Both the position numbers and the translations under genes were made by a program. This document shows, piece by piece, positions 52,413-60,399 of a DNA stretch of 64,000 bases. Source of the DNA: DATLSM01 sp049585815 (GTDB lineage Bacteria > Actinomycetota > Thermoleophilia > Solirubrobacterales > 70-9); assembly GCA_049585815.1 (NCBI GenBank), contig JBAVAR010000138.1:3125-67124 (forward strand), read 5' to 3'. The notes under the pieces were generated by a model that saw nothing but the letters and a program-made list of their open reading frames with translations, had not been told where the DNA came from and did not search any database. Numbering within the stretch: the first letter of the stretch is position 1; each line of letters begins with the position of its first letter.

Positions 52413-52687
52413 GAGCTTTCGTGCTTGAGTGCAGCGCGGGGCAGGCAGACAGCGATGGCTGGCGGCGCTGCGCAAAGTCCCCGGACCCACCCTCACCCCT
52501 GGGGCTCAACACTTGGTAGTGCGCTCTCTGGTTGCGCGATGCCGTTGTGATGATGCTGGGCCTAACGGTGAGAAGCGGGGGTCGAACCCGCGGCGTGGCC
52601 CTAGCGCCACCTCGAGTACGCAACTTTTGGGCAGTTGCGTAGACCCTTGTGTTTGCCGCCCCAGCGGCTACCGACTTGCTTTGTTGC
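52413..52687. other. noncoding left end of the element, with a tRNA-like T-arm
   Basis: No gene seen. On the minus strand at about 52605-52568 there is GGTGGC-GCTAGG-GCCAC followed by GCGGG-TTCGACC-CCCGC and TTCTCACC, which looks like the variable arm, T-arm and 3' end of a class II tRNA or tmRNA-like RNA. Upstream ACGCAACT...AGTTGCGT and GCCGC...GCGGC hairpins could mimic the other arms, but no matching 5' acceptor strand is found. It may be a remnant of an earlier tRNA attachment site. Confidence 0.35.
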
Positions 52688-53146
52688 CTATTCGGCCAAA
52701 TCCACCGTCCAGTTCAGGGCTTGGATATCGGCATCTAGCTCGCGCCTCTCTCTGGCAAGTTGGTCAAGGCGATTCCTGACCGCACCGACATCAAATGTAG
52801 TGACGACCCGAATCTCAGATCGGCTGTAGCGCGCCCGTTGCTGGGCGGTAGCGTCGGCTGCTGCTTTGAGGGTGCCGTGTCGCAATCCGAGAACGTCGCG
52901 CTCTGCGAGCGCATCTGTAAGCGTCCTTCCCGACCGAAACTCCGTCTGGGCGTCAGTTCGGTTGATGTTGGCAATCAGTTGCTCCAACTCATCCGCAGTT
53001 CGGTCGAGCGCCTCGATCAGCATGTCCGGGTTCTCAGGGGGCGAGTCGCCCTCCTGAACCAATGTGCTCATAGTCAGGCGTTCTCTCAACTCGACCAGGC
53101 GACTTTGCAGCTCGGCTCGCCTCGCGAGTGCTTCTCCGAGTCTCAT
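52688..53146 (-). CDS. DIP1984 family protein
   Basis: 152 residues from ATG 53146; an upstream extension to 53320 is compositionally unlike the rest. Almost all helical: RLGEALARRAELQSRLVELR, IEALDRTADELEQLIANINR, TLTDALAERDVLGLR. This pattern is that of the DIP1984 (septicolysin-annotated) family of unknown function, common in Actinobacteria and in mobile regions. The 'septicolysin' name has no experimental basis for this group. First gene inside attL. Confidence 0.75.
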   Translation of the reverse strand: MRLGEALARRAELQSRLVELRERLTMSTLVQEGDSPPENPDMLIEALDRTADELEQLIANINRTDAQTEFRSGRTLTDALAERDVLGLRHGTLKAAADATAQQRARYSRSEIRVVTTFDVGAVRNRLDQLARERRELDADIQALNWTVDLAE

Positions 53147-53376
53147 GGATCGTTGCTCCGTTCTCCAAGGTGCCGAAGAAGACGGCACGAGTAGTCGCGA
53201 GCAATGTTGGCAAACTCCGTCACCAACCAAGTGAAGCCGTAGACTCGCTTCAGGGCCAAGCGCCACCGGCGCCGCTGAGTTGAGGGTGAGCGAATCCTTG
53301 AGCGTCAGTGCGGGTTTCATCTGTGGGGCTTGCGACCTTGAAACGAAAGCAAACCCGGCAAACGAAGGAGCAGGAC

Positions 53377-54018
53377 ATGAGAAAAGTAGGCAAGCATAAG
53401 CGGATCAGTCGCCCCAGTCCGGCAATGGTGATCGCGGTGATCGCCCTGATCGTCGCCCTCACCGGCAGCGCCTACGCTGCCTTTAAGATCCCCCGCAACT
53501 CGGTCGGCACCCGCCAACTGAAGGCGAAGTCGGTGACCAACGGCACGCTCGCAAACGGCGCCGTCAACGGCGCCAAAATCGCCGAAGGGACAATCACCGG
53601 CACCAACGTCAACCTCTCTGCTCTGGGCACCGTGCCCAAGGCCGCAGACGCCTCCTCCGCCCAAAACGCCAACACCGTCGATGAACACTCGGCCTCCTGC
53701 CCACAGGGAGCGACCCTGATCAGGGGCCTTTGCTTTGACGCCCAGCCGAACCCGGCCGTCAGCACGGTCAAAGAAGCCGCCGATAGCTGTGCGGCCAGAG
53801 GCGGATGGCTACCCTCTCCGCTAGAGCTCTACTCGGTGCGCGGGGTGCTCAACCTGGGCAAAGGCGTCGGCTCTGAACACCAGTACACCGATGAGTTCTA
53901 CGGCAACACCAACGGCACCAACTACCGCACCGTGGTCGTCGACGGGACAGGGGCAATCTCAGAGTCTGAAATCAACGCCCCCTCCCAATACATCTGCGTC
54001 TATCCGCTGGTGCGATAG
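53377..54018 (+). CDS. exported protein with GT/K-rich repeat stalk and C-terminal globular domain
   Basis: 213 residues from ATG 53377 (AAGGAG 6 nt upstream). Basic start, one membrane/signal helix (MVIAVIALIVALTGSAYAAF), then a stalk of short repeats (NSVGTRQLKAKSVTNGTLAN, AVNGAKIAEGTITGTNVN), then a domain with four cysteines (SCPQGATLIRGLCF ... SCAARGGWLPSP ... YICVYPL). Proteins with this stalk are frequent in Thermoleophilia-like genomes; function unknown, likely surface display. It converges on the propeller gene with a strong terminator between. Confidence 0.7.
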   Translation: MRKVGKHKRISRPSPAMVIAVIALIVALTGSAYAAFKIPRNSVGTRQLKAKSVTNGTLANGAVNGAKIAEGTITGTNVNLSALGTVPKAADASSAQNANTVDEHSASCPQGATLIRGLCFDAQPNPAVSTVKEAADSCAARGGWLPSPLELYSVRGVLNLGKGVGSEHQYTDEFYGNTNGTNYRTVVVDGTGAISESEINAPSQYICVYPLVR

Positions 54019-54061
54019 GAGCAGCGGGTGGCCGAACTCTCAGGATAATCCAGCCTCAAGG

Positions 54062-54106
54062 CAGACGGTTAGGCTCGGAGGAGATCCAACTCCTCCGAGC
54101 CGTCTG
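54062..54106. terminator. bidirectional terminator between convergent genes
   Basis: GGCTCGGAGGAG (54072-54083) and CTCCTCCGAGCC (54090-54101) form a perfect 12 bp stem over loop ATCCAA, extended by CAGAC/GTCTG at the base after a small bulge. It lies between the stops of the plus-strand stalk protein and the minus-strand propeller protein. Confidence 0.75.
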
Positions 54107-54139
54107 AACCGCCGGAGAAACCCGTGACCTTTAGTCACA

Positions 54140-56332
54140 CTAACGAAAGACCCTCCAGCGAATCCTGAAGGGCCCAGAACCTAAATAGATGAGCTGGAAC
54201 CTCCCCCTGCACTCATCCAATGTGGCAAGCAATCCCCGGCCGCTGAAGGTTCCGACACAATATTCCGCCAAATCTGAGACCCGAAGAGAATGACCCTTTA
54301 CATAGACTGCGAATATCGTCCCGTAGTTCAGCGGGAAACGGGGTGATGCCCACCTCTTAACTCGCATTGAGGCGCGCAGAATTCGAGTGCACGCTCTCTT
54401 GGAGCACCGCACAGGTCGCCTGGGTAGGATTTTCTGCCTCCCCCCTTTTTCTACTTCTTCTTCTACTGCGCTCCCACTGACAGACTGAGCTTGAGGGGTC
54501 GTAAACTCGCTAGTCGATCCGACGCTCGATCTTTCAACGTTTGCGGCCGTAACTCGATACTGGTAAGTGGTCCCCGCCCTTAGACCTGAAAGTTCTGAAG
54601 TGACGGCCGTACGACCTACATAGGGTAGCGCTGGCGAACATACAACGCTCTTGGCTTGTTCATAGCCAGACGCCGAGTAGCTCGCTTGGTCGATATATTC
54701 GAAGCTGCATCCCGTAATAGTTTCACCGAATTCGGGCTGAATGGCCCCGTGCACAGCGACAGAAGTTCCATTAACGGTTGCTGGGCCTGTGAAAGCGCCG
54801 GGCGAGCTAAGGGTTACCAGGTTCCTGCTCGCGCCAGAGCGCTGTCCACGGCTGTTGTTCACCACGAGGCGATAGGTATATTCCGTGTGGGGTTGGAGTT
54901 GAGGGAGTTCAGATCGGACTTCTATAAGCCCGACGCCCGAATACGGTGGAGCAGGTGTGCACGGAGCTGATTTGGCCGCGGCATAATCGCGGGTCTCGAA
55001 CTGCTGAGTGGGCACAAATTCGAAATGGCAGCCGGTGACAACGCCAGCATTTGCGGAATCTAATTCCCCGGTGACGGCGCTGGGGTGTCCAGGCTGCGAC
55101 GGTCCTGTTGTGGCTTCCGGAACAATTCCCGCTGGGAGAAAGACCAGAACCAGCCCCTTACCCACGGGGGGCTTAGAAGCAACATACACGGTGCCGTCAG
55201 TTGCATCCACCGCGATCCCGTGCGGCCACGAACCACTGGTCAGATCGCCTTCCCCGAAGGAGGCGGTCGGAGTACAATTAGGAAATGCGCAGCTCGACGA
55301 AAATTCGGTGACCTGCGCTGGGGATGCTTCGGCGACGTAGATGATGTTGTTGGATGGATTTATTGCCTCCGCGGTAGAGGTACCCGACTCTAAAGTCCCA
55401 AGTTCGGTTCCGGAGCTGCTGTATTTCTCAACCGCTCCGTCGCCGGTCACCATGTAAATATTGCTCTCCGAGTCAACCGCGATGCCTCCGCCGGTAAGTC
55501 CCGGGGTTGCGAAATGCGAGATTAAACGACCGCTTTCGTCGAACGTATATATTGTTGCTGGACCCGAGTCTTCTAGTACCAATAGGTTTCCGTCGTTATC
55601 AACGGTAAGTCCGCTAATAAGGCCGCCGAAATTGAGTTGGCCATCGGTTTGCCAGCTAGTCACCAACTGCCCTGTGGAAGTGAACTTCGAAATGAGGCGA
55701 TCTCCGGCGACATACACATCGCCAGCCGACGAGCCCCCAGAACCGTCGACGGCAACTAAGGACGGTTCAGCGAACGAACCGTCGGCGGCCGTTCCTGATT
55801 GACAGGTTTCACCTGCTACGCAGACGTTCTGTTCAGATTCTGGCCTCCCTTCTTCTACCTTTGCTGTATTCACAGCCCTGCCGAACATGAGCAGAAAGCT
55901 CCCTTGCGCGGTGAACTTCTCGATTCTGGAGTTTGTTGGGTCGGCCACATAGATATCGTGCGCAGAGGGACCAGTCGAGTTGTCGACCGCTACGTCCGTG
56001 GGATTGGAAATTAGATCGCTACCGGAGCCGATGATCGAATAAGAGAAGACGTGAGGGCTTGCCCATGCGGCGTGTGCTGCTACGAGCACGAGCACAAAGG
56101 GGAGACAGGCAAGCCAAAGTCTGGTCGAACGGGCAAGGTGTCGGATAGTCCGACGGAAAGTTGTTCCGGCTTTACCGGACGCTTTCAGGGGATCGGCAAG
56201 CAACGTGAGCTTTGGCCTAGGCCCCAGAGAGGGCAACGGGTTTCGGCCGCCAGAGCGATTATGGATGCTTGGCTCTCGATTAAGGACGCTTGGCTCAGCT
56301 GGGGCGCCGGTTTGGCGCTTCGAATACCTCAT
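54140..56332 (-). CDS. secreted NHL-type beta-propeller with FN3-like domains
   Basis: 730 residues from ATG 56332 (GGAGG 5 nt upstream). A long basic N-region precedes a signal helix (LWLACLPFVLVLVAAHAAWA). Residues ~90-430 are propeller repeats (NPTDVAVDNSTG, DIYVADPTNSRIEKFTAQGS, GIAVDSESNIYMVTGDGAVE). Residues ~440-640 are two fibronectin-like domains each with paired Cys (GVVTGCHFEFVP..., ETITGCSFEYID...), then a basic tail. Base composition is markedly lower in GC than neighbours. No catalytic motif is seen; probably a surface binding protein. It may be cargo of the element. Confidence 0.72.
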   Translation of the reverse strand: MRYSKRQTGAPAEPSVLNREPSIHNRSGGRNPLPSLGPRPKLTLLADPLKASGKAGTTFRRTIRHLARSTRLWLACLPFVLVLVAAHAAWASPHVFSYSIIGSGSDLISNPTDVAVDNSTGPSAHDIYVADPTNSRIEKFTAQGSFLLMFGRAVNTAKVEEGRPESEQNVCVAGETCQSGTAADGSFAEPSLVAVDGSGGSSAGDVYVAGDRLISKFTSTGQLVTSWQTDGQLNFGGLISGLTVDNDGNLLVLEDSGPATIYTFDESGRLISHFATPGLTGGGIAVDSESNIYMVTGDGAVEKYSSSGTELGTLESGTSTAEAINPSNNIIYVAEASPAQVTEFSSSCAFPNCTPTASFGEGDLTSGSWPHGIAVDATDGTVYVASKPPVGKGLVLVFLPAGIVPEATTGPSQPGHPSAVTGELDSANAGVVTGCHFEFVPTQQFETRDYAAAKSAPCTPAPPYSGVGLIEVRSELPQLQPHTEYTYRLVVNNSRGQRSGASRNLVTLSSPGAFTGPATVNGTSVAVHGAIQPEFGETITGCSFEYIDQASYSASGYEQAKSVVCSPALPYVGRTAVTSELSGLRAGTTYQYRVTAANVERSSVGSTSEFTTPQAQSVSGSAVEEEVEKGGRQKILPRRPVRCSKRACTRILRASMRVKRWASPRFPLNYGTIFAVYVKGHSLRVSDLAEYCVGTFSGRGLLATLDECRGRFQLIYLGSGPFRIRWRVFR

Positions 56333-56716
56333 ATCTTCCTCCCTGTCTGACCAGTATTCCACACTGAAAGTCTGGATCGACGCTTTATATAAGCGCTACC
56401 TTTTTTTTAGTCGGTTTCAGGGACTGGTATCGAAATTGGCAATGAGGACTTCAACTTGATGAAATCCTGAGGCGCTCATGCCGGTGTCCATCTCTGCTGC
56501 TCTTCGCGCAGCCCTGCCACAGACACGTCCTGTTGTTTGAGATACAGCGAGCTCAACGGGAAGCCGCAACTATCCACCCACCGATCGATGTCGGCCTGCT
56601 CAGCCTGCGGGTCCGCGAACCCTCCTCCTCGCTCGCCGGAGCGACGACTCGCCGCAGGCGTTCGTTGACCGTCACACCGATGCTCTACCGGGCCGCTGAA
56701 CTGTCCCCGCGTGGAC
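56333..56716. other. gap downstream of the relaxase gene; promoter of the propeller gene and a broken small ORF
   Basis: CGCTTTATATAAGCG (56381-56395) is a palindrome over a TATATAA -10-like box upstream of the propeller gene, next to an A8 run, so it is likely a promoter with operator. Further right, on the minus strand, GTGACGGTCAACGAACGC (about 56669) begins a frame reading VTVNERLRRVVAPASEEEG that stops early; a one-base shift would continue into DIDRWVDSCGFPLSSLYLKQ up to 56476. This may be a decayed ~65-residue gene. Confidence 0.35.
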
Positions 56717-59700
56717 TCACCTCGCGATCCCCATAGAGTTCTCGAGCTCGATCGCATGCACGCGGCCCAGCTCGCGCTGAACCTGCCGCAACCGGTTCTC
56801 CCGCCGCCAGCGAGCGGCCCGCTCGGCAGTGTCCTGCGGTTCGGCCCCCAGCGCGCTGTCTTTGTCGGTGATCCCGCGCTCCTGGCGATAGCCCTCAATC
56901 AGCTCCACCCCGCGCTCCCAGCTCTTCGCCTTGGCGGGATCGGTCGGCCTCTCCCCCAACTCGCGGGTGATGTAGTCGGGGGGTGCGAGGCGGGCGGCGG
57001 TAACCGCCGGCGCCCGCCGCCCGGCGAGCACCCCCTCGACCACCGCCAGCTCTTCCCTTGCGGTGCGGCCGGGCTCGGGCATCTCCCCCAGCGCCCCCTC
57101 CATCCGCTCCAGCACCGCGTGGCTGTGGGCCTCGAAGGCCTCGATCCGCACCAGCTCGGCATTGCGCTCGCGCCGACCCCTGTCCTGCACCGCCTCGCGC
57201 TCGGTCTCGAAGCCCATCAGGCGCTCGCGCGCCGCGGCGATCCTCTCCACCAGGGCACGGCGACTCTCCTCGGCGGCCCGCTCGCGATTCGCGGCGGGCT
57301 CCAGCTCGGTGCGCCTTGCCGCCAGCTCGGTGCTGGGCAGCGCTGAGAACCGGGCTGCGAGGGCCTCCTCGTGGGCGGAGGTCTGGGCGCGATCGCGCTC
57401 GGCGGCTTCGGCGATGTGGTCGAGGCCCTCGCGCAGGTGCGGAGAGCGCGGCGCGTACTCCTCGCGCTGGGCCTGCAGCTCCGGGGTCGCGTAGAGGAAG
57501 GTCTCCTCGCGGGCGCGCGAGGCGGCGACGTAGAGCTCTTGTTTGTCCATCGAGGGGTCGGCGCAGACGAAGGCGCGATCGACGGTCGCCCCCTGGGCGC
57601 AGTAGGTCGTCATCGCGTAGGCGTGTTCGATCGCCGGGGCCTCGGAGTGGGGGTTGGTCCGCACCAGGTACTCGGCTCCGACCTCGACCCGCCGCACCTG
57701 GTCGATCGCTTCGAGGGTGAGGCGTCGTTGCTCGATGTCTACCTCGGCGACCCGCCAGCGCTCGCGGTTGTAGATCTCCTTAGTGCGGTCGTTGACGCGG
57801 CTGATCAGGAGATCACCCGCGGCGAAGGAGTGGTCGCCGACCTCGATCACTTGCTCTCCGAGCCTGCCCTGCTGGCGGCGAACCTCGCGCGCCATCGCGT
57901 TCAGGCGCCCGACCTCGGCGTTTCGCTTGGCGATCATCACCGCGTCCTCACCCCGCTCGAATGCCTCGCGCCAGTCACCGACCATTGCCTCCCTCCTCGC
58001 CTCAGCGTCGGGAGCCACGACCACCCGCTCCTCAGAGCGGTAGAGGTCAAGCGCCTCGCGCCCCTCCCCGGCGCGGATCCGCTTGGCCGCCTCGCGGTCA
58101 AGCTCGTGGCGGTGGCGGATCACCTCGTCGAGAACAATCGGGTCGCTTCCGTGCGCCAGCGAGGCGAAGAGGCCGCCGGCCTCGATCTCCCCCAACTGGG
58201 CGGGGTCGCCGATCAGGACGAGCTTCGCCTCCGAGCGCTCGACATGGTCGATTAGGCGGGCCAGGGTGGCGGAGTCGACCATCCCCGCCTCGTCGATCAG
58301 CAGCACCGAACCCCGCGCCAGGGGGACGTCCCCCTCGGCGGCTTTGCGGCCGAGCTCGACCAGCAGGCTGGCGATGCTGGTCGCCTCAAGGCCCTCGGCG
58401 CGCAGCGCGTTGGCCGCCCGCCAGGTCGGTGCCGCCGCGCGCAATGGAATGGCGGCCGCCGCCCAGCCCTCGGCCGCAGCGAGGGTCGCGCAGGTCTTCC
58501 CGGTCCCTGCCTCGCCGATCACGATCACGATCCCCTCGCGCCCGGCGAGCAACCGTCCGACCATCTCCCGCTGATCTGCCTTCAGGGCGGGGTGGGCGGC
58601 CAGCACCCGTTGGGCGATCGCCTCCCCGGCCACCGCCGGCCCATCGCTACGCAGCCGCTCTGCCGCCGCCAGCGCCTCGCGCTCCAGCTCCCAGATGCGG
58701 CGGGTGGTGTAGCGCTGGGTCCTGGCATCGGCGGCGAGCGGGATCACCACCTCGGAGGCGAGGAAGGCATCGGCGATCCGCTCGACCTCCGCGGCGGGGG
58801 CGCCGTTTGGCAGCGAGCCGGCGACGGCCTGGATCGCGTCGCGGCGCTCGAAGTGGGAGCGCTCCGCGGTCACCGCGCGGCCGAGCTGATCGAGGCTGAG
58901 GGTCGCAGTGCCGATTGACTGCTGGCGGCCCAGAGTCGCCTCCAAGGTGGCGCGGTCGAGGCCGATCTCCGCCGCCCGCCGCGCCCAGCGCTGGCGCAGC
59001 GTGGAGGTCGAGATGCCGGAGTCCTGCTTGGTCGCGCGGGTGGTGAGGTTGGCGACCTGACGGGCGCGGGCGGAGGCGTCCGCTCCTCCAGCCGCCGCGA
59101 GGATCTCCGCCCGGCGGGTGGAGAACTCGCGCAGGTGGGAATCGGCGAAGCCGGCGATCTCGGCGATCCCCTTGCGGAGCGGCTGCCACTCGACCCCGAG
59201 CGTACGGGTCAGCTCGTGGCGCAGGTTTGCCTCATAGAGGTAGGAGGCGGTCTTGGCGTGGTTGTAGAGGGCGGGGTGGTAGAGGCGGGTCCAGCGCCCG
59301 TCTGGTCCCTTGGTCGCGTTGGCGATCAGGACGTGGGTGTGGAGCTGGGGGTCCCCGTTGCGTGAGGAGCGGTGGCGGTAGGCGGCGGCGAGGAAGCCCG
59401 AGCCCTTCATGAACTGCCTTCCTCCCGCTCCGCGCCGCGTCCAGCAGGCCTCGCGCTGCAGGTAGCCGAGGGCGGAAGCGAGGGAGCGCTCGTGGGCGGC
59501 GATCACCGCCGCCGCGGTGTCTCGGTCACCAAGTCCCCAGAGCAGCGAGACAGACTTTGGAGCAGAGAAGGTGAGGTCAAAGCCGGGGACCGCGCCGTTG
59601 GTCGGGACCCCGCGCATCCCCAGCAGGGGCTCGCCGTCTACGGGGTTGCGGCCGGTCAGCATCGCGGTCAGCTGCTTGGCGTCGACCGTGCCCTGCAGGC

Positions 59701-59836
59701 CCAGTTCGTCGGCGGCGTCGCCGATCCAGTAGCCGGCCGCCTCGCCCTCGCCGGCGTAGTAGTCCTCGGCGCCTTCGGCGACCTTGTCGATGTAGTAGCG
59801 CTCCTGGCCGCGCCCCAGCTTTCCGATCGTGAGCAT
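56717..59836 (-). CDS. MobF-family relaxase-helicase (TrwC/TraI type)
   Basis: 1039 residues. Relaxase domain: N-terminal tyrosines at 14/15 and 26/27 (QERYYIDKVAEGAEDYY), conserved FDLTFSAPKSVSLLWG, and the three-His metal site (YRH near 154 and DPQLHTHVLIAN, His 166 and 168). Helicase domain: Walker A VIGEAGTGKTCA (441-448), Walker B LLIDEAGMVD, and the late motifs YCAQGATVDRAFV and LYVAASRARE. The last ~230 residues are Glu/Arg-rich helices. It nicks oriT and unwinds the strand for transfer. Start follows no strong ribosome site. Confidence 0.92.
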   Translation of the reverse strand: MLTIGKLGRGQERYYIDKVAEGAEDYYAGEGEAAGYWIGDAADELGLQGTVDAKQLTAMLTGRNPVDGEPLLGMRGVPTNGAVPGFDLTFSAPKSVSLLWGLGDRDTAAAVIAAHERSLASALGYLQREACWTRRGAGGRQFMKGSGFLAAAYRHRSSRNGDPQLHTHVLIANATKGPDGRWTRLYHPALYNHAKTASYLYEANLRHELTRTLGVEWQPLRKGIAEIAGFADSHLREFSTRRAEILAAAGGADASARARQVANLTTRATKQDSGISTSTLRQRWARRAAEIGLDRATLEATLGRQQSIGTATLSLDQLGRAVTAERSHFERRDAIQAVAGSLPNGAPAAEVERIADAFLASEVVIPLAADARTQRYTTRRIWELEREALAAAERLRSDGPAVAGEAIAQRVLAAHPALKADQREMVGRLLAGREGIVIVIGEAGTGKTCATLAAAEGWAAAAIPLRAAAPTWRAANALRAEGLEATSIASLLVELGRKAAEGDVPLARGSVLLIDEAGMVDSATLARLIDHVERSEAKLVLIGDPAQLGEIEAGGLFASLAHGSDPIVLDEVIRHRHELDREAAKRIRAGEGREALDLYRSEERVVVAPDAEARREAMVGDWREAFERGEDAVMIAKRNAEVGRLNAMAREVRRQQGRLGEQVIEVGDHSFAAGDLLISRVNDRTKEIYNRERWRVAEVDIEQRRLTLEAIDQVRRVEVGAEYLVRTNPHSEAPAIEHAYAMTTYCAQGATVDRAFVCADPSMDKQELYVAASRAREETFLYATPELQAQREEYAPRSPHLREGLDHIAEAAERDRAQTSAHEEALAARFSALPSTELAARRTELEPAANRERAAEESRRALVERIAAARERLMGFETEREAVQDRGRRERNAELVRIEAFEAHSHAVLERMEGALGEMPEPGRTAREELAVVEGVLAGRRAPAVTAARLAPPDYITRELGERPTDPAKAKSWERGVELIEGYRQERGITDKDSALGAEPQDTAERAARWRRENRLRQVQRELGRVHAIELENSMGIAR

Positions 59837-60168
59837 CCACCATCCCTGTCGCTGGGAAGGGCGTTTTGCACCGATCTCTTAACAAAGTGATAGGGCGTGA
59901 GGGGGTTTGGCTTTTGGTTTTTGGGTTTTAGCTGTGGCCTGGGTGGGGATTCAGGGCTGCCTTGCGATCTGGATGTCTGGCCTGAAGGGCTTTGGTGGCT
60001 TTGTCTTGGTGGCTGTGGGGTTCGTTTGCTTGGGTGCCTGGCTTTTGGATTTCCGTGGCTCAGCTGCTGCCCGGTAGCGCCGGGACTAATCGCCGGGTCA
60101 CGGTCGCGAGAGTTTTCGGCGGAAACCGATGCAATAGCCGGTTTCCGACGACAGTAGGGGCAGACGAG
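59837..60168. other. GT-rich intergenic region with inverted repeats, candidate oriT
   Basis: 332 nt between the divergent relaxase and excisionase genes. About 59895-60065 is strikingly G/T-biased on the plus strand (GGGGGTTTGGCTTTTGG, GGTGGCTTTGTCTTGG), with GGCTTTTGG repeated. CCCGG-TAGCG-CCGGG follows. CGGAAACCG (60120-60128) and CGGTTTCCG (60139-60147) form a 9 bp inverted repeat 22 nt before the excisionase start. Strand asymmetry plus an inverted repeat beside a MobF gene is what an oriT looks like; no homology to a known oriT is claimed. Confidence 0.5.
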
Positions 60169-60375
60169 ATGCCCGAGACCGACCTACTTGCCGAGCCCCT
60201 ACTCGACGCCCGCGAGGCGGCCAAGCTGCTGCACGTGCCGCGCAGCACGCTCTATGAGCTGGTGCGCTCGCGGGGGCTGCCGCACGTGAAGGTCGGTCGG
60301 GGACTTCGGTTCACCCGCGCGGACCTTGCTCTCTGGGTCGCCGACAACACCTACGGCCGCCGAGCACGCCGATAG
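60169..60375 (+). CDS. excisionase-like helix-turn-helix protein
   Basis: 68 residues from ATG 60169. LLDAREAAKLLHVPRSTLYELVRSRGLPHVKVGRGLRFTRADLALWV is the MerR-like winged helix found in Xis/AlpA proteins and in many 'helix-turn-helix domain' proteins of integrative elements. It would bend att DNA for excision or regulate transfer genes. A longer frame from 59992 would translate the GT-rich region and is rejected. The inverted repeat just upstream could be its own operator. Confidence 0.82.
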   Translation: MPETDLLAEPLLDAREAAKLLHVPRSTLYELVRSRGLPHVKVGRGLRFTRADLALWVADNTYGRRARR

Positions 60376-60399
60376 AGCCGTTTCTCCGCTCGAAGCAGA

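Noticed and set aside
52339..52623. 94-codon minus-strand frame at the left end of the element
   Set aside because: Its start reads through the T-arm-like sequence and the rest has no recognisable protein character.
59992..60168. N-terminal extension of the excisionase-like protein
   Set aside because: The extension would translate the GT-rich region into a Trp/Phe-rich peptide, while a good start exists at 60169.
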